DNA of 34,602 nucleotides from an uncultured Clostridia bacterium (lineage in GTDB: Bacteria; Bacillota; Clostridia; Christensenellales; Aristaeellaceae). The translations under genes were made by a program, and so were the position numbers. Shown one piece after another: positions 25,509 to 34,463 of this stretch. Every line of letters starts with the position of its first letter. Within the stretch, counting starts at the first letter, position 1. Location of the stretch: NCBI GenBank assembly GCA_946413245.1, contig CAMKJS010000029.1, positions 1 to 34,602 of the forward strand. Direction: 5' to 3'. The notes below the pieces were generated by a model that searched no databases, was not told the DNA's origin, and saw only the letters and a program-made list of their open reading frames with translations.

Positions 25509-26846
25509 TTATTTAAATACGGCGGTTTCGCTCAGGCCCCTGGCCAGGAGCAGGGTCTTGTATTCATCCGCCTTGCCCTTGGGGCAGGTGACCTCGATGT
25601 CGGCGGCGAGCCCGGAGAAGGCGCCGGCCTTCACGTTCTTCTCGGTCAGCTTGGTGGCCTTGATCACCAGTTTGTTCAGCTTTCCGCAGCCCTTGAAGGC
25701 GTTCTTGCCGATCTTCTTCACGTTCTTGCCGATGGTGACGGTGGTCAGCTTCTTCAGACCCTTGCAGGCGTTGGCCGCGATGGCGGTAACCTTCAGTTCT
25801 TTCCCGTCCACCTTGATCGTGGCGGGAATCGTGATCTTCTTCACGTTCTTGCTTTCCACGCCCTCGAGGGTGGCCGCGGTGGCGGTGACGCTGTAGCGGA
25901 GCCCGTCCACCATGATGGTGGAGGCTTCGACGATCATCACGGTGCTTTCATCCAGAATGATGTCGGCGTCGTCCCCGTTCCGGTAGACGATAAATCCGTC
26001 CGATTTGTCCGGCTTGACGGAGAGCACCAGATTCTTGAGCACGTCGCAGCTGCTGACGTCCAGGGAGGCCAGGCGGTTGAAGGCGCAGTCCAGGGTTTCC
26101 AGCGCGTCGTTCTCCGCCAGGATCAGGGTTTCCAGCTTATTGCTGTGGCAGACCAGTTCCTTCAGCTCCGGATTGGCGCTCACATCCAGGGACGTGAGGA
26201 TGTTGTTGCTGCAGTACAGCGTGGTCAGCGCGGGGTTGCCGCTCAGATCCAGCACGCTGATCTGGCAGGAGTAGCAGGACAGAGTCGTCAGCGCCGGGCA
26301 CCCGGCCAGATTCAGCGTTCCTACGCCGCTGCCGAAACAGAACAGCGTGGTCAGCGCGGGATTGCCGCTCAGATCCAGCACCGTCATGCCGTTGGAGCCG
26401 CAGTACAGCTCCTTCAGCGCGGGACAGCCGGAGAGATCCAGAGAGGTGAGCCAGTTGTTCTCGCAGGAGAGCACCTCCAGCGCGGGCAGGGAACCCAGTA
26501 CCAGGGTGTCCAGCTGGTTGGAATCACAGGCCAGCCAGACCAGCGAAGGAAGTCCGGAGGCGTCCAGACGGGTCAGGCTGTTCCCGGTGACGTTCAGATG
26601 TGTCAGCGCGGTGAAGGCGCCGATGCCGTCCAGGGACTCAATCCCCCGGCCGGCGACATCGATCCGGGTGACGGCAGCGATTTCAGCGCCGCTGAGTACT
26701 CCGTCCTGATCGGTGTCAAACTCCCGCACGGCAGCGAGAAACTGCGTGTCGGGGAAAACGGTCTCGTTCAGTACCGCGTCGGCGGAGGCGGCGGCGCACA
26801 GAAGCACCATGGCCAGAGCGAGAATCCAGAGCACATGCTTCTTCAT
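25509..26846 (-). CDS. Secreted leucine-rich repeat protein with N-terminal EF-hand-like motif
   Basis: 445 residues from the ATG at 26846, behind AAGGAGAT; a longer frame to 26996 is rejected because the signal peptide MKKHVLWILALAMVLLCAAA starts here. After cleavage comes a calcium-binding-like loop DTDQDGVLSGAE (DxDxDG). About ten repeats of the form LTSLDLSGCPALKELYCGSN follow (roughly 75-290). The last part (about 300-445) changes to a BspA-like type (TIGKNVKKIGKNAFKGCGKL). Extracellular leucine-rich proteins of gut Clostridia are assumed to bind host, plant or bacterial surfaces. There is no sortase motif or transmembrane anchor, so it is probably released. Confidence 0.9.
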   Translation of the reverse strand: MKKHVLWILALAMVLLCAAASADAVLNETVFPDTQFLAAVREFDTDQDGVLSGAEIAAVTRIDVAGRGIESLDGIGAFTALTHLNVTGNSLTRLDASGLPSLVWLACDSNQLDTLVLGSLPALEVLSCENNWLTSLDLSGCPALKELYCGSNGMTVLDLSGNPALTTLFCFGSGVGTLNLAGCPALTTLSCYSCQISVLDLSGNPALTTLYCSNNILTSLDVSANPELKELVCHSNKLETLILAENDALETLDCAFNRLASLDVSSCDVLKNLVLSVKPDKSDGFIVYRNGDDADIILDESTVMIVEASTIMVDGLRYSVTATAATLEGVESKNVKKITIPATIKVDGKELKVTAIAANACKGLKKLTTVTIGKNVKKIGKNAFKGCGKLNKLVIKATKLTEKNVKAGAFSGLAADIEVTCPKGKADEYKTLLLARGLSETAVFK

Positions 26847-26894
26847 GACGGATCTCCTTCCGATACATTTCGCGGGCAAAGCATACCCGCTTGT

Positions 26895-26923
26895 ATGATA
26901 CCCTGCCGGCCTGTATTTGTCAA
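26895..26923 (-). promoter_or_regulatory. Sigma-A promoter of the leucine-rich repeat gene
   Basis: On the minus strand, TTGACA (26923-26918), 17-base spacer, TATCAT (26900-26895), close to consensus. Confidence 0.85.
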
Positions 26924-26990
26924 CAAACAAGTTACGAAAATATGAAAAAATGTAACAAAAGATGAAATAGGGAAACCGGTCCGGAACCGT

Positions 26991-27019
26991 TTGCAATCCG
27001 GCCGGGAAAAGGGTATAAT
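26991..27019 (+). promoter_or_regulatory. Sigma-A promoter of the membrane protein-rsuA-lacZ operon
   Basis: TTGCAA (26991-26996) and TATAAT (27014-27019) with a 17-base spacer. The first gene starts at 27075 and the four genes downstream overlap or nearly overlap. Confidence 0.85.
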
Positions 27020-27074
27020 ATGCCCCGATTGCAAAAGGCAGCGGAAGAATGTTTCCGCGGACGGAGGTCTGGGA

Positions 27075-27917
27075 ATGAAGATTTCAAAGGCATTTCGGGA
27101 AGCGTTTCAGGTTTATTTCGGGGATCCGGGCGCTTCCTTCCGGTTTTTAATCACGGAGCTGTGCCTGGTGCTGGCGGTGCTGGCGCCGCTGCTGTTCCTG
27201 GCGGACAGCAAACTGCAGATGCTGGCGCTGCTGGCGGTGCCGCTGTTTGTGCTGATTCTGCTGCCGGCCCGCATGAACGCCGCGGCGGCCATGCAGGATT
27301 CCCTGCGGGGCGGAAGCCTGTTCAGCCGGCAGCTGGGGGAACTCCGGGGATACGGGAAGAAGCTGGGCTTCGGCCTGAGCCGCTGCATCCTGATCCTTCT
27401 GTGGGGCGCGCCGCTGATCGCCTGCCTGGTGATCGCACGGATTCATATTTCCGGTGATATGGACGGGTTTACGCTGCTGCGGATGATCAAATCTTTCGGC
27501 GGGGAAGACCTGCTGCAGGGCGTGATTTACCTGGGGCTGATTCTGGCGGCAGCGCTGCTGATTCTGGCGGTGGGATGCGGATTCCACTGCGGGGACAGGC
27601 ACGCCCTGGCACTGGGGCGGAAGGATCTGGTGAAGGGACGCCGGTGGAAGATGCTGGGCTGCTGGATCTGCTCCCTGATCGTGCTGCTGCCCCTGATCGC
27701 CGCGCTGATCGTGCTGTTTATCCGGTATCTGCCCGCGCTGGCGGACCTGAACGGACTGGTGATGGGCCTGCTGGAGCTGCCGTCGACCAAGGTATCGCTG
27801 ATCATTCTGGCGGTGGGGGTCGTGCTGACGGTGCCCCTGGTGCCTCTGCGCTCCCTGATCATCGCCGCCTGCGCCGGAGGAGACGGCAGCCGGCGGGCGG
27901 AGGAGGAAGACCGGTGA
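27075..27917 (+). CDS. Polytopic membrane protein of unknown function
   Basis: 280 residues from ATG 27075 behind GGAGGTCTGGG; the upstream part of the frame overlaps the promoter and is not coding. Hydrophobic segments fall at about 26-44, 47-65, 104-122, 150-170, 195-220 and 238-265, suggesting six helices. The N-terminus (MKISKAFREAFQVYFGDPG) is amphipathic and the C-terminus is short and charged. The layout resembles DUF975-like membrane proteins of Firmicutes, but I cannot assign a family. The stop overlaps the rsuA GTG start. Confidence 0.75.
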   Translation: MKISKAFREAFQVYFGDPGASFRFLITELCLVLAVLAPLLFLADSKLQMLALLAVPLFVLILLPARMNAAAAMQDSLRGGSLFSRQLGELRGYGKKLGFGLSRCILILLWGAPLIACLVIARIHISGDMDGFTLLRMIKSFGGEDLLQGVIYLGLILAAALLILAVGCGFHCGDRHALALGRKDLVKGRRWKMLGCWICSLIVLLPLIAALIVLFIRYLPALADLNGLVMGLLELPSTKVSLIILAVGVVLTVPLVPLRSLIIAACAGGDGSRRAEEEDR

Positions 27918-28648
27918 GGATCCGGCTGGACCGGTGGCTGGCTATGCTGGGCCTGGGCAGCAGAAGCCGGGTAAGGGAACGGATCCGGGACGGACAGATA
28001 TCAGTGGAAGGACAGGTGATTCAGGATCCTGCCCTTTCTTTTGAGACGGAAACCGCCGCGCTTCGGGTGTCCGGCGTTCCGGTGGACGGGCGGGTTACGC
28101 GGCATGTGATGCTGTACAAGCCCGCGGGCCTTCTGACCGCCGCGCGGGACGCGAAGCAGCCTACCGTGATGGACCTGCTGGATCCGGTGTACGCCGGCAT
28201 CGGCTGCATGCCGGTGGGCCGGCTGGACAAGGATACCACGGGCCTGCTGCTGCTGACCTGTGACGGGGAGCTGAATCACCGGCTGCTGGCGCCGGGGCGG
28301 CATGTGGACAAGCGCTACCGAGCCCGGGTGACGGGGAGGCTGGACGCGGAGGACGTGCGCCGTTTCGCGGACGGGCTGGAGCTGAGCGATTTCCGCGCGC
28401 GGCCGGCGGAGCTGCGGATCCTTTCGGCGGAAGAGGCGTCCTCGGAGGCGGAGGTCACGGTGACGGAGGGAAAATATCACCAGGTGAAGCGGATGTTTGC
28501 CGCTGCCGGCCATGAAGTGACGGCGCTGCACCGGTGTTCGTTCGGTCCCCTGGAGCTGGATCCGGCGCTGTCGCCGGGGCAGTGGCGGGAGCTGACGGCG
28601 GAGGAGCTGCGGAGCCTGCGGAAGGCGGCCGGGATGGAGGAAGCATGA
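27914..28648 (+). CDS. rsuA: 16S rRNA pseudouridine synthase (RsuA family)
   Basis: 244 residues starting with GTG at 27914, overlapping the previous stop (GTGA) and behind GGAGGAGGAAGA. The frame is open far upstream, but that part is the shadow of the membrane gene. An S4 RNA-binding domain (RLDRWLAMLGLGSRSRVRERI) is followed by the synthase domain with KPAGLLTA, GRLDKDTTGLLLLTCDG (catalytic D105), KRYRARV and KYHQVKRMFAAAGHEV. RsuA makes pseudouridine 516 in 16S rRNA; the related RluB/E/F act on 23S rRNA, so the target is probable but not certain. Confidence 0.93.
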   Translation: MRIRLDRWLAMLGLGSRSRVRERIRDGQISVEGQVIQDPALSFETETAALRVSGVPVDGRVTRHVMLYKPAGLLTAARDAKQPTVMDLLDPVYAGIGCMPVGRLDKDTTGLLLLTCDGELNHRLLAPGRHVDKRYRARVTGRLDAEDVRRFADGLELSDFRARPAELRILSAEEASSEAEVTVTEGKYHQVKRMFAAAGHEVTALHRCSFGPLELDPALSPGQWRELTAEELRSLRKAAGMEEA

Positions 28649-29319
28649 GCGGTCACGGAAACGACCATTATTATACGGCAGAGCCGCAGAGCGCGTCCCG
28701 GCCGGCGGAATGCGCCTTTACCTACCGGGGCGCGGCGCTGCGCTTTCAGACGGACGCGGGCGTTTTCTCCCGGGGAGAGCTGGATCCCGGCACCCGGCTG
28801 CTGCTGGAAGCGCTGCCGGAAACGATGACAGGGGATCTCCTGGATCTGGGCTGCGGCTGGGGGGCGATCGGCGTGAGCCTTGCCCGGACATGGCCGGAAG
28901 CCCGGGTGACGATGGCGGACGTGAACCGCCGGGCCCTGGAGCTGAGCCGGAAGAACGCGGCGGCGAACGGCGTAAGGGCTGAATGCGTGGAAAGCGACGG
29001 CTTCGCGGCGCTCCGGGAGCTCCGGTTCGACGCAGTGATCACGAATCCGCCGATCCGGGCGGGCAAGCAGGTGATCTACCGCATGTTCGCGGACGCGGCC
29101 GGGCAGCTGAAGCCCGGCGGCGCGTTGTATCTGGTGATCCGGAAACAGCAGGGGGCGGAAAGCTGCCTGCGGTATCTGGGGACCCTGTTTCAGACGACAG
29201 AAAAGCTGGACCGTTCTGGCGGCTACTGGGTGATACGGGCCCGGGATCCGCTGCGAGGGACAGAGAAGACGGAAGGCAATCATCCCGACACGACCGGAGA
29301 GGAAGAAAATCATGTTTGA
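28645..29319 (+). CDS. RsmC-like class I methyltransferase
   Basis: 224 residues; the ATG at 28645 overlaps the rsuA stop (ATGA) behind GGAGGAAGC. It contains LRFQTDAGVFSRGELDPGT, the SAM-binding loop LLDLGCGWGAIGV, acidic MADVNRRAL and the catalytic TNPPIRAGK, followed by LVIRKQQGAES. NPPI with an upstream substrate-domain remnant is the pattern of RsmC/RlmG-type guanine N2 methyltransferases of ribosomal RNA. Its coupling to rsuA supports rRNA modification. The last eight bases overlap the beta-galactosidase gene. Confidence 0.88.
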   Translation: MSGHGNDHYYTAEPQSASRPAECAFTYRGAALRFQTDAGVFSRGELDPGTRLLLEALPETMTGDLLDLGCGWGAIGVSLARTWPEARVTMADVNRRALELSRKNAAANGVRAECVESDGFAALRELRFDAVITNPPIRAGKQVIYRMFADAAGQLKPGGALYLVIRKQQGAESCLRYLGTLFQTTEKLDRSGGYWVIRARDPLRGTEKTEGNHPDTTGEEENHV

Positions 29320-32300
29320 TGAAAAGAAGCTCAGGGATCCCGGATACTATCGCGAAAACCGGCTGGACGCGCATTCCGACCACCGGTGGTACCTTTCCGA
29401 AGCGGAGGCGGAAGCGGGGGAAACCTGTCTGCGCCGGAGCCTGAACGGCCAGTGGAAGTTCTTCTACGCCAGGAACCCGGGTCAGGTGCTGCCCGGCTTT
29501 GAAGCGGCGGAATACGACTGCCATGACTGGACGGACATCCGAGTGCCTGCCCATATTCAGCTGGAAGGATATGACGCGCCGCAGTACGCGAACACGGAGT
29601 ATCCCTGGGACGGGCAGGAGAACCTGCTGCCCGGGGAGATCCCGGAGAAGTTCAATCCGGTGGCCTGCTACGTGAAGTACTTCCGCCTGCCGGAGGAGAT
29701 GCGGGACCGGCGGGTGTTCGTCTCCTTCCAGGGAGCGGAAAGCTGCGTGGCCGTATGGCTGAACGGGACGTACATCGGGTTTTCTTCCGACAGCTTCACG
29801 CCCCACGAGTTCGAGCTGACGGAAGCGCTGCGGGACGGGGAAAACAAGCTGGCCTGCCGTGTATATAAATGGTGCTCCGGCAGCTGGCTGGAGGATCAGG
29901 ATTTCCTGCGCTTCTCCGGGCTGTACCGGGACGTGTATCTGTACGCCCTGCCTGAAGCCCACGTATGGGATCTGAAGATCACCGCGGAGCCGGAGAACGG
30001 CGGAGAAACCGGCGTGCTGACCTGGCGGGCCAGGATCGACGCGCCGGAGGGAAGCCGCCTGACTGTGGCCCTGAAAGGCTGCGAAGGCGCGGTGGAGGAG
30101 GAAATCTGGCCGGAGGGCGGAAACGAGGCCCGGGGCCGGATCCGCGTGGCGAATCCCCGACTCTGGTCCGCGGAGGATCCTTTCCTATATGATCTGAACG
30201 TAACGCTGGCCGCGCCATCCGGGGAAACCGAATATATCCGGGAGCGGGTCGGCTTCCGGAAGATCGAGATCCGGGACAGCGTGATCCGGGTCAACGGCGT
30301 TCGGGTGGTGTTCAAGGGCGTGAACCGGCACGACTTCTGCGGGGAAACGGGCCGGGCCGTCACGGAGGAGAAGGTGCGGGAAGCGCTGCTGCTCATGAAG
30401 CGGAACAATATCAACGCTGTGCGCACCAGCCACTATCCCAACGCGAGTTTCCTCTACCGCCTGTGCGACGAGCTGGGCCTCTATGTGATTGACGAGAATA
30501 ACATGGAGAGCCACGGCATGTGGGACATGTACGCCCAGAAGCGAATTACCCGGGAGGAGATTTTTCCCGGCAACCGGACGGAGTGGCAGCCCCTGCTGCT
30601 GGACCGGGTGACCTCCATGGTGGAGCGGGACCGGAATCATCCCTGCGTAATCATCTGGAGCTGCGGCAACGAAAGCCTGACAGGGCAGGTGATCCTGGCC
30701 ATGAGCCGGGAGATGAAGCGGCTGGATCCCACCCGCCCCGTGCACTATGAAGGCGACTGCCACGCGGACAGCGACCTGCGCCTGCGGGAAATCACGGATA
30801 TCGAAAGTGAAATGTACACCCCGGCGGACCGGGTGCGCGCGTATCTGAAGGAGAACCGGGGCAAGCCCTTTATCCTGTGTGAATATACCCACTCCATGGG
30901 CAATTCCAACGGCGCTATGCACAAGTATACGGAACTGGCGTACGAGGAAGAGCTGTATCAGGGCGGATTCATCTGGGATTTCATCGATCAGGCGCTGGTG
31001 GGCCGGGACCGGTTCGGCCGGGAAACGCTGCAGTACGGCGGGGACTGGGACGACCGGCCTACGGACGGCATCTTCTGCGGAAACGGCATCGTGTTCGCGG
31101 ACGGGAAGGAAACCCCGAAGCTGCAGGAAGTGAAGTACAACTACCAGAATCTGCGGATCCGTGTATCGGAAGAGGGTATCCGGATCGACAACCGGCATAT
31201 GTTCACGTCCACGGCTGCGTACCGCTGCCTTGTCCGGCTGGAAAAGGACGGCCGGGAAACAGCCCGTACGGAAATGGAAACCGATATCGCCCCGCAGTCC
31301 TCCGCGACGCTGCCCCTGCCGTTTGCCATGCCGGAAGCGCCGGGTGAGTACGCCTGCACGGTGAGCTTCCATCTGCGGGAAGATACGGCCTGGGCAGCCG
31401 CGGGCTATGAAATCGCCTTCGGCCAGGGAGTCTGGACCGTGGAAGGAGAGCGGAAGGCCTGCGTTCCCGGAAAACTGCAGATGCTGGAAAGCGCCTGGAA
31501 CGTCGGCGCGCGGGGAGAGCACTTCTCCGTGCTGTTCAGCCGGGGTGCCGGCGCGCTGATCTCCTACCGCGTGGGAGACCGGGAATACCTGAAAGCGCCG
31601 CTGATGCCAAACTTCTGGCGGGCGCCCACCAACAACGACAACGGCAACAGAATGCCGCAGCGCTACGCCCAGTGGAAGGCGGCTTCCCTGTACTGCGGCA
31701 CGTGCCGCCCGGAAACCTTCCGGAAAAATGCGGAGATGCGGCCGGAACAGGAAGAGGACGGAAGCGTCCGCTTCACCGTGACCTACGACCTGCCGACCGT
31801 TCCGGTGGCGGAATGCCGGGTGACCTATCGGATCCGCCCCTGCGGACAGGTGGACGTGGTGCTGGCCTATGATCCCGTGGAAGGCCTGGGTGATCCGCCG
31901 GAATTCGGCATGCTGATGAAACTGGACGCGGATCTGGACCGGGTGCGCTTCTACGGCCTGGGGCCGGAGGAGAACTACATCGACCGCCGGGAAGGCGCGC
32001 GGCTGGGTATCTGGCAGTACCGGGCCGGTGAGAACATGACCCCGTACCTGCTGCCCCAGGAATGCGGCAACCGCACCGGCGTGCGCTGGGCGGAAATCAC
32101 GGACGCCCGGGGAAGCGGGCTGAAGCTGACGCTGAACGGCGGGGAGTTTTCCGCGCTGCCCTGGACGCCCCATGAGATCGAGAACGCTGCCCACGGATAC
32201 GAGCTGCCGCCGGTTTCCTATACGGTGATCAAGATGAGCAGCCGCCAGATGGGCGTGGGCGGAGACGACAGCTGGGGCGCCAGAACGCATCCGGAGTATC

Positions 32301-32353
32301 TGCTGGACGCGGACAAACCGCTGGAATTCCGTTTCTCCTTCTACGGCATCTGA
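29312..32353 (+). CDS. lacZ: GH2 beta-galactosidase, LacZ type
   Basis: 1013 residues, the usual length for long LacZ proteins. Domain order: sugar-binding jelly roll (about 50-220), immunoglobulin-like domain, TIM barrel, second immunoglobulin-like domain and the C-terminal beta-galactosidase small-chain domain. Catalytic motifs are VNRHDFCGETGRAV, ENNMESHGMWD, VIIWSCGNES with acid/base E454, and ILCEYTHSMGNSNG with nucleophile E524. The C-terminal WRAPTNNDNGN is also typical. No signal peptide, so it hydrolyses imported lactose or galactosides in the cytoplasm. The start overlaps the methyltransferase gene by eight bases, an unusual operon partner for a sugar hydrolase. Confidence 0.96.
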   Translation: MFDEKKLRDPGYYRENRLDAHSDHRWYLSEAEAEAGETCLRRSLNGQWKFFYARNPGQVLPGFEAAEYDCHDWTDIRVPAHIQLEGYDAPQYANTEYPWDGQENLLPGEIPEKFNPVACYVKYFRLPEEMRDRRVFVSFQGAESCVAVWLNGTYIGFSSDSFTPHEFELTEALRDGENKLACRVYKWCSGSWLEDQDFLRFSGLYRDVYLYALPEAHVWDLKITAEPENGGETGVLTWRARIDAPEGSRLTVALKGCEGAVEEEIWPEGGNEARGRIRVANPRLWSAEDPFLYDLNVTLAAPSGETEYIRERVGFRKIEIRDSVIRVNGVRVVFKGVNRHDFCGETGRAVTEEKVREALLLMKRNNINAVRTSHYPNASFLYRLCDELGLYVIDENNMESHGMWDMYAQKRITREEIFPGNRTEWQPLLLDRVTSMVERDRNHPCVIIWSCGNESLTGQVILAMSREMKRLDPTRPVHYEGDCHADSDLRLREITDIESEMYTPADRVRAYLKENRGKPFILCEYTHSMGNSNGAMHKYTELAYEEELYQGGFIWDFIDQALVGRDRFGRETLQYGGDWDDRPTDGIFCGNGIVFADGKETPKLQEVKYNYQNLRIRVSEEGIRIDNRHMFTSTAAYRCLVRLEKDGRETARTEMETDIAPQSSATLPLPFAMPEAPGEYACTVSFHLREDTAWAAAGYEIAFGQGVWTVEGERKACVPGKLQMLESAWNVGARGEHFSVLFSRGAGALISYRVGDREYLKAPLMPNFWRAPTNNDNGNRMPQRYAQWKAASLYCGTCRPETFRKNAEMRPEQEEDGSVRFTVTYDLPTVPVAECRVTYRIRPCGQVDVVLAYDPVEGLGDPPEFGMLMKLDADLDRVRFYGLGPEENYIDRREGARLGIWQYRAGENMTPYLLPQECGNRTGVRWAEITDARGSGLKLTLNGGEFSALPWTPHEIENAAHGYELPPVSYTVIKMSSRQMGVGGDDSWGARTHPEYLLDADKPLEFRFSFYGI

Positions 32354-32436
32354 AACGCAGGCGCGGACGCAGTAAAGCCGATCGCGGCTGCCGCTGCCCA
32401 TGATTTGCGAAATAATGAAGACGAAGGTGTGTTGAT

Positions 32437-33405
32437 ATGAGCTGGTTTTTCTTCGCGCTGATTTCCACCATGAGCTGGGGATTCGCCGATCTGTTCTATA
32501 AGAAATCCTCGGAGGAGGCGGACCGATATTCCCATCTGCGGATCGCGGTATGGGTCGGCTTGGTAATGGGCGTGTGCGCCTTTGCGCTGCTGCCCCTGGC
32601 GGAAACGAAAATGTCCGTGGCCGCGCTGGTGGAAAACGCGGTGAAGTATGCGCCGGCTTCCCTTTGTTACATTATCTCCATGGTGATCGGATACGCCGGT
32701 CTCCGGTATCTGGAACTGAGTATCGTTTCCCCGGTGCAGAACGCTTCCGGCGGGCTTTCCCTGATTTTCATGGCGGTGTATTTTCTGACGGTAGGACGTA
32801 TTTCCGATCTGTCTGAGGAGTTCAGCTCGCTGGAAATCGTCGGTACTGTACTGATCATTTTCGGCGTCATCGCGCTGGCGGTGGTGGAGCAGCGGCTGTC
32901 CCGGCAGGAACGCGCGCTGGCGCCGGCGGAGCGGAAATACCGGTTCGGCGCGCTGGCGCTGCTGTTCCCGATTCTGTACTGTGTCTTCGATACCCTGGGC
33001 ACCTCCGCGGACGGCATCATCCTGGACGAGGAGGTAGGCCTGGGCCTTGGCGAAATCGACGTGATCATTCTCTACGGCCTGACCTTCCTGCTGGCGGGGA
33101 TCGCGGCCTGGGTCTTCCTGTGGATCCGCGAGAAGAAGCCGTATAATCCCTTTATGCCGGGAGAGCTGAAGACCAAGGGGATCGCCGCCTGCTGCGAGGA
33201 GTTCGGCCAGGTGTTCTATGTTTACGCCATGGCACGGAATCCGATGCTGACGGCGCCGATGGTGGCCTCCTACTGCATCGTGTCCGTGATTCTCAGCCGG
33301 ATTTTCCTGAAAGAGAAGCTGAAGGCCTCCCAGTACGCCTGTGTGGCCGCCGTCGTCGTCGGCATCGTGATGATGGGCATCGCCGACGGGCTTTCCGAAG
33401 CCTGA
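32437..33405 (+). CDS. EamA/DMT-superfamily transporter
   Basis: 322 residues with ten predicted helices in two halves of five, as in drug/metabolite transporters: MSWFFFALISTMSWGFADLF at the start, YIISMVIGYAGLRYLELSIV, GTVLIIFGVIALAVVE, FGALALLFPILYCVFDTLGT, then a second half ending LKASQYACVAAVVVGIVMMG. A charged loop of about 30 residues joins the halves. The substrate is unknown. It is 83 bases after lacZ without a clear terminator, so it could belong to the same transcript. Confidence 0.87.
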   Translation: MSWFFFALISTMSWGFADLFYKKSSEEADRYSHLRIAVWVGLVMGVCAFALLPLAETKMSVAALVENAVKYAPASLCYIISMVIGYAGLRYLELSIVSPVQNASGGLSLIFMAVYFLTVGRISDLSEEFSSLEIVGTVLIIFGVIALAVVEQRLSRQERALAPAERKYRFGALALLFPILYCVFDTLGTSADGIILDEEVGLGLGEIDVIILYGLTFLLAGIAAWVFLWIREKKPYNPFMPGELKTKGIAACCEEFGQVFYVYAMARNPMLTAPMVASYCIVSVILSRIFLKEKLKASQYACVAAVVVGIVMMGIADGLSEA

Positions 33406-33447
33406 AAACCGTGCACACGACGGCCTGAGAAGCAGATAAAAAAGTGC

Positions 33448-33476
33448 TTGCCAAACCGCTGTGGTTCTGATATAAT
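33448..33476 (+). promoter_or_regulatory. Sigma-A promoter of the rpsF operon
   Basis: TTGCCA (33448-33453) and TATAAT (33471-33476) with a 17-base spacer, near consensus as expected for ribosomal protein genes. Confidence 0.9.
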
Positions 33477-33495
33477 CCTCAATTGGCACATCCTT

Positions 33496-33515
33496 GCGCT
33501 GCAAAGATGCAGTGC
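33496..33515 (+). promoter_or_regulatory. Hairpin in the rpsF leader
   Basis: GCGCTGCA pairs with TGCAGTGC around an AAGA loop (eight pairs, one G-U), with CCG shortly after at about 33522. In many bacteria S6 with S18 represses this operon by binding a leader structure with a CCG element; this short leader may be a version of it, which is not proven. Confidence 0.3.
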
Positions 33516-33540
33516 CATAAGTCCGTGAGGAGGTGAAAGA

Positions 33541-33981
33541 ATGATGAACAGGTATGAAATGATCTACATCATCGACACCGGTCTGGAGGAAACCGCCCGC
33601 AAGGAGCTGATTGAAAAGGTTTCCGCCCTGATCGCCAACAACGGTGGTGAGATCGAAAAGGTCGATGAAACGTGGGGCAAGCGCCGCCTGGCCTACGCCA
33701 TTGACTACAAGACCGAAGGCTGGTACGTGCTGGTGAACTTCAAGGCGCCGGCGGACCTGCCCCGTGAGCTTGAGCGCAACCTGCAGATCAACGAGAACGT
33801 GCTCCGCTATCTGGTGATTAAGCTGGAAGAGAAGCGTTCTGCTGTCAAGCCGCGCGCCATCAAGCCCGAAGCTGTCGAGGAGACTGCTCCTGCCGAGGAA
33901 GCCGTTCCCGCCGAAGAGCCCGCTCCCGCTGAGGAAGCCGCTCCTGCGGAAGAAGCTGCCCCCGCCGCTGACGCCGAGTAA
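33541..33981 (+). CDS. rpsF: 30S ribosomal protein S6 with long acidic Ala/Pro/Glu tail
   Basis: 146 residues behind GAGGAGGTG. The core (1-95) is a standard S6: MNRYEMIYIIDTGLEE, WGKRRLAYAIDYKTEGWYVL and NLQINENVLRYLVIKLEE. The remaining ~50 residues are repeats of PAEEA/APAEE type, probably disordered. S6 sits on the platform of the small subunit with S18. The operon order rpsF-ssb-rpsR is the common bacterial arrangement. Confidence 0.97.
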   Translation: MMNRYEMIYIIDTGLEETARKELIEKVSALIANNGGEIEKVDETWGKRRLAYAIDYKTEGWYVLVNFKAPADLPRELERNLQINENVLRYLVIKLEEKRSAVKPRAIKPEAVEETAPAEEAVPAEEPAPAEEAAPAEEAAPAADAE

Positions 33982-34004
33982 CGGCTGACAGAGGAGGTAC
34001 AGCA

Positions 34005-34436
34005 ATGAACAGGCTGACAATTATCGGAAACCTGACCCATGATCCCGAGCTGAGAACCACGCCCTCCGGGGACAGCGTCTGCAGCTTCAGCGTTGCGGTG
34101 AACCGCCGCGGACGCCGGGATGCCCAGGGCGGCCAGCCCGAAGCCGATTTCTTCCGCGTATCCGCCTGGCGCCAGCTGGGCGAAAACTGCCAGAAGTATC
34201 TGAGCAAGGGCCGCAAGGTTGCCGTGGTGGGTTCGGTCAGCGTGCGCACCTATCAGGCGAGTGACGGGACGACCCGGGCGAGCCTGGAAGTGAACGCGAC
34301 TGACGTGGAGTTCCTGTCTTCCCGCAATGATGACGCCGCGGGCGGTTATACCGCGCCCGCCGCTGCGCCCGCGCCTGCCGCGGAGCCCCAGTCGGCCGGC
34401 TTTACCGCAGTAGAGACCGATGAACTGCCCTTTTAA
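34005..34436 (+). CDS. ssb: Single-stranded DNA-binding protein
   Basis: 143 residues behind GAGGAGG. An OB fold (MNRLTIIGNLTHDPELRTTP, CSFSVAVNR, ADFFRVSAWRQLGENC, KGRKVAVVGSVSVRTYQ) is followed by a short Ala/Pro linker and the acidic tip VETDELPF, a variant of the usual DDDIPF interaction tail. It binds single-stranded DNA as a tetramer in replication and repair. The linker is shorter than in Escherichia coli SSB. Confidence 0.97.
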   Translation: MNRLTIIGNLTHDPELRTTPSGDSVCSFSVAVNRRGRRDAQGGQPEADFFRVSAWRQLGENCQKYLSKGRKVAVVGSVSVRTYQASDGTTRASLEVNATDVEFLSSRNDDAAGGYTAPAAAPAPAAEPQSAGFTAVETDELPF

Positions 34437-34463
34437 CGCTCAAGTGTAAGGAGGAAAAATCCC

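Noticed and set aside
30185-32401. A 738-codon minus-strand frame opposite lacZ, and a similar 635-codon frame opposite the amylosucrase gene
   Set aside because: Both are shadows of well-supported GC-rich genes and have low-complexity His/Gln/Arg-rich translations.
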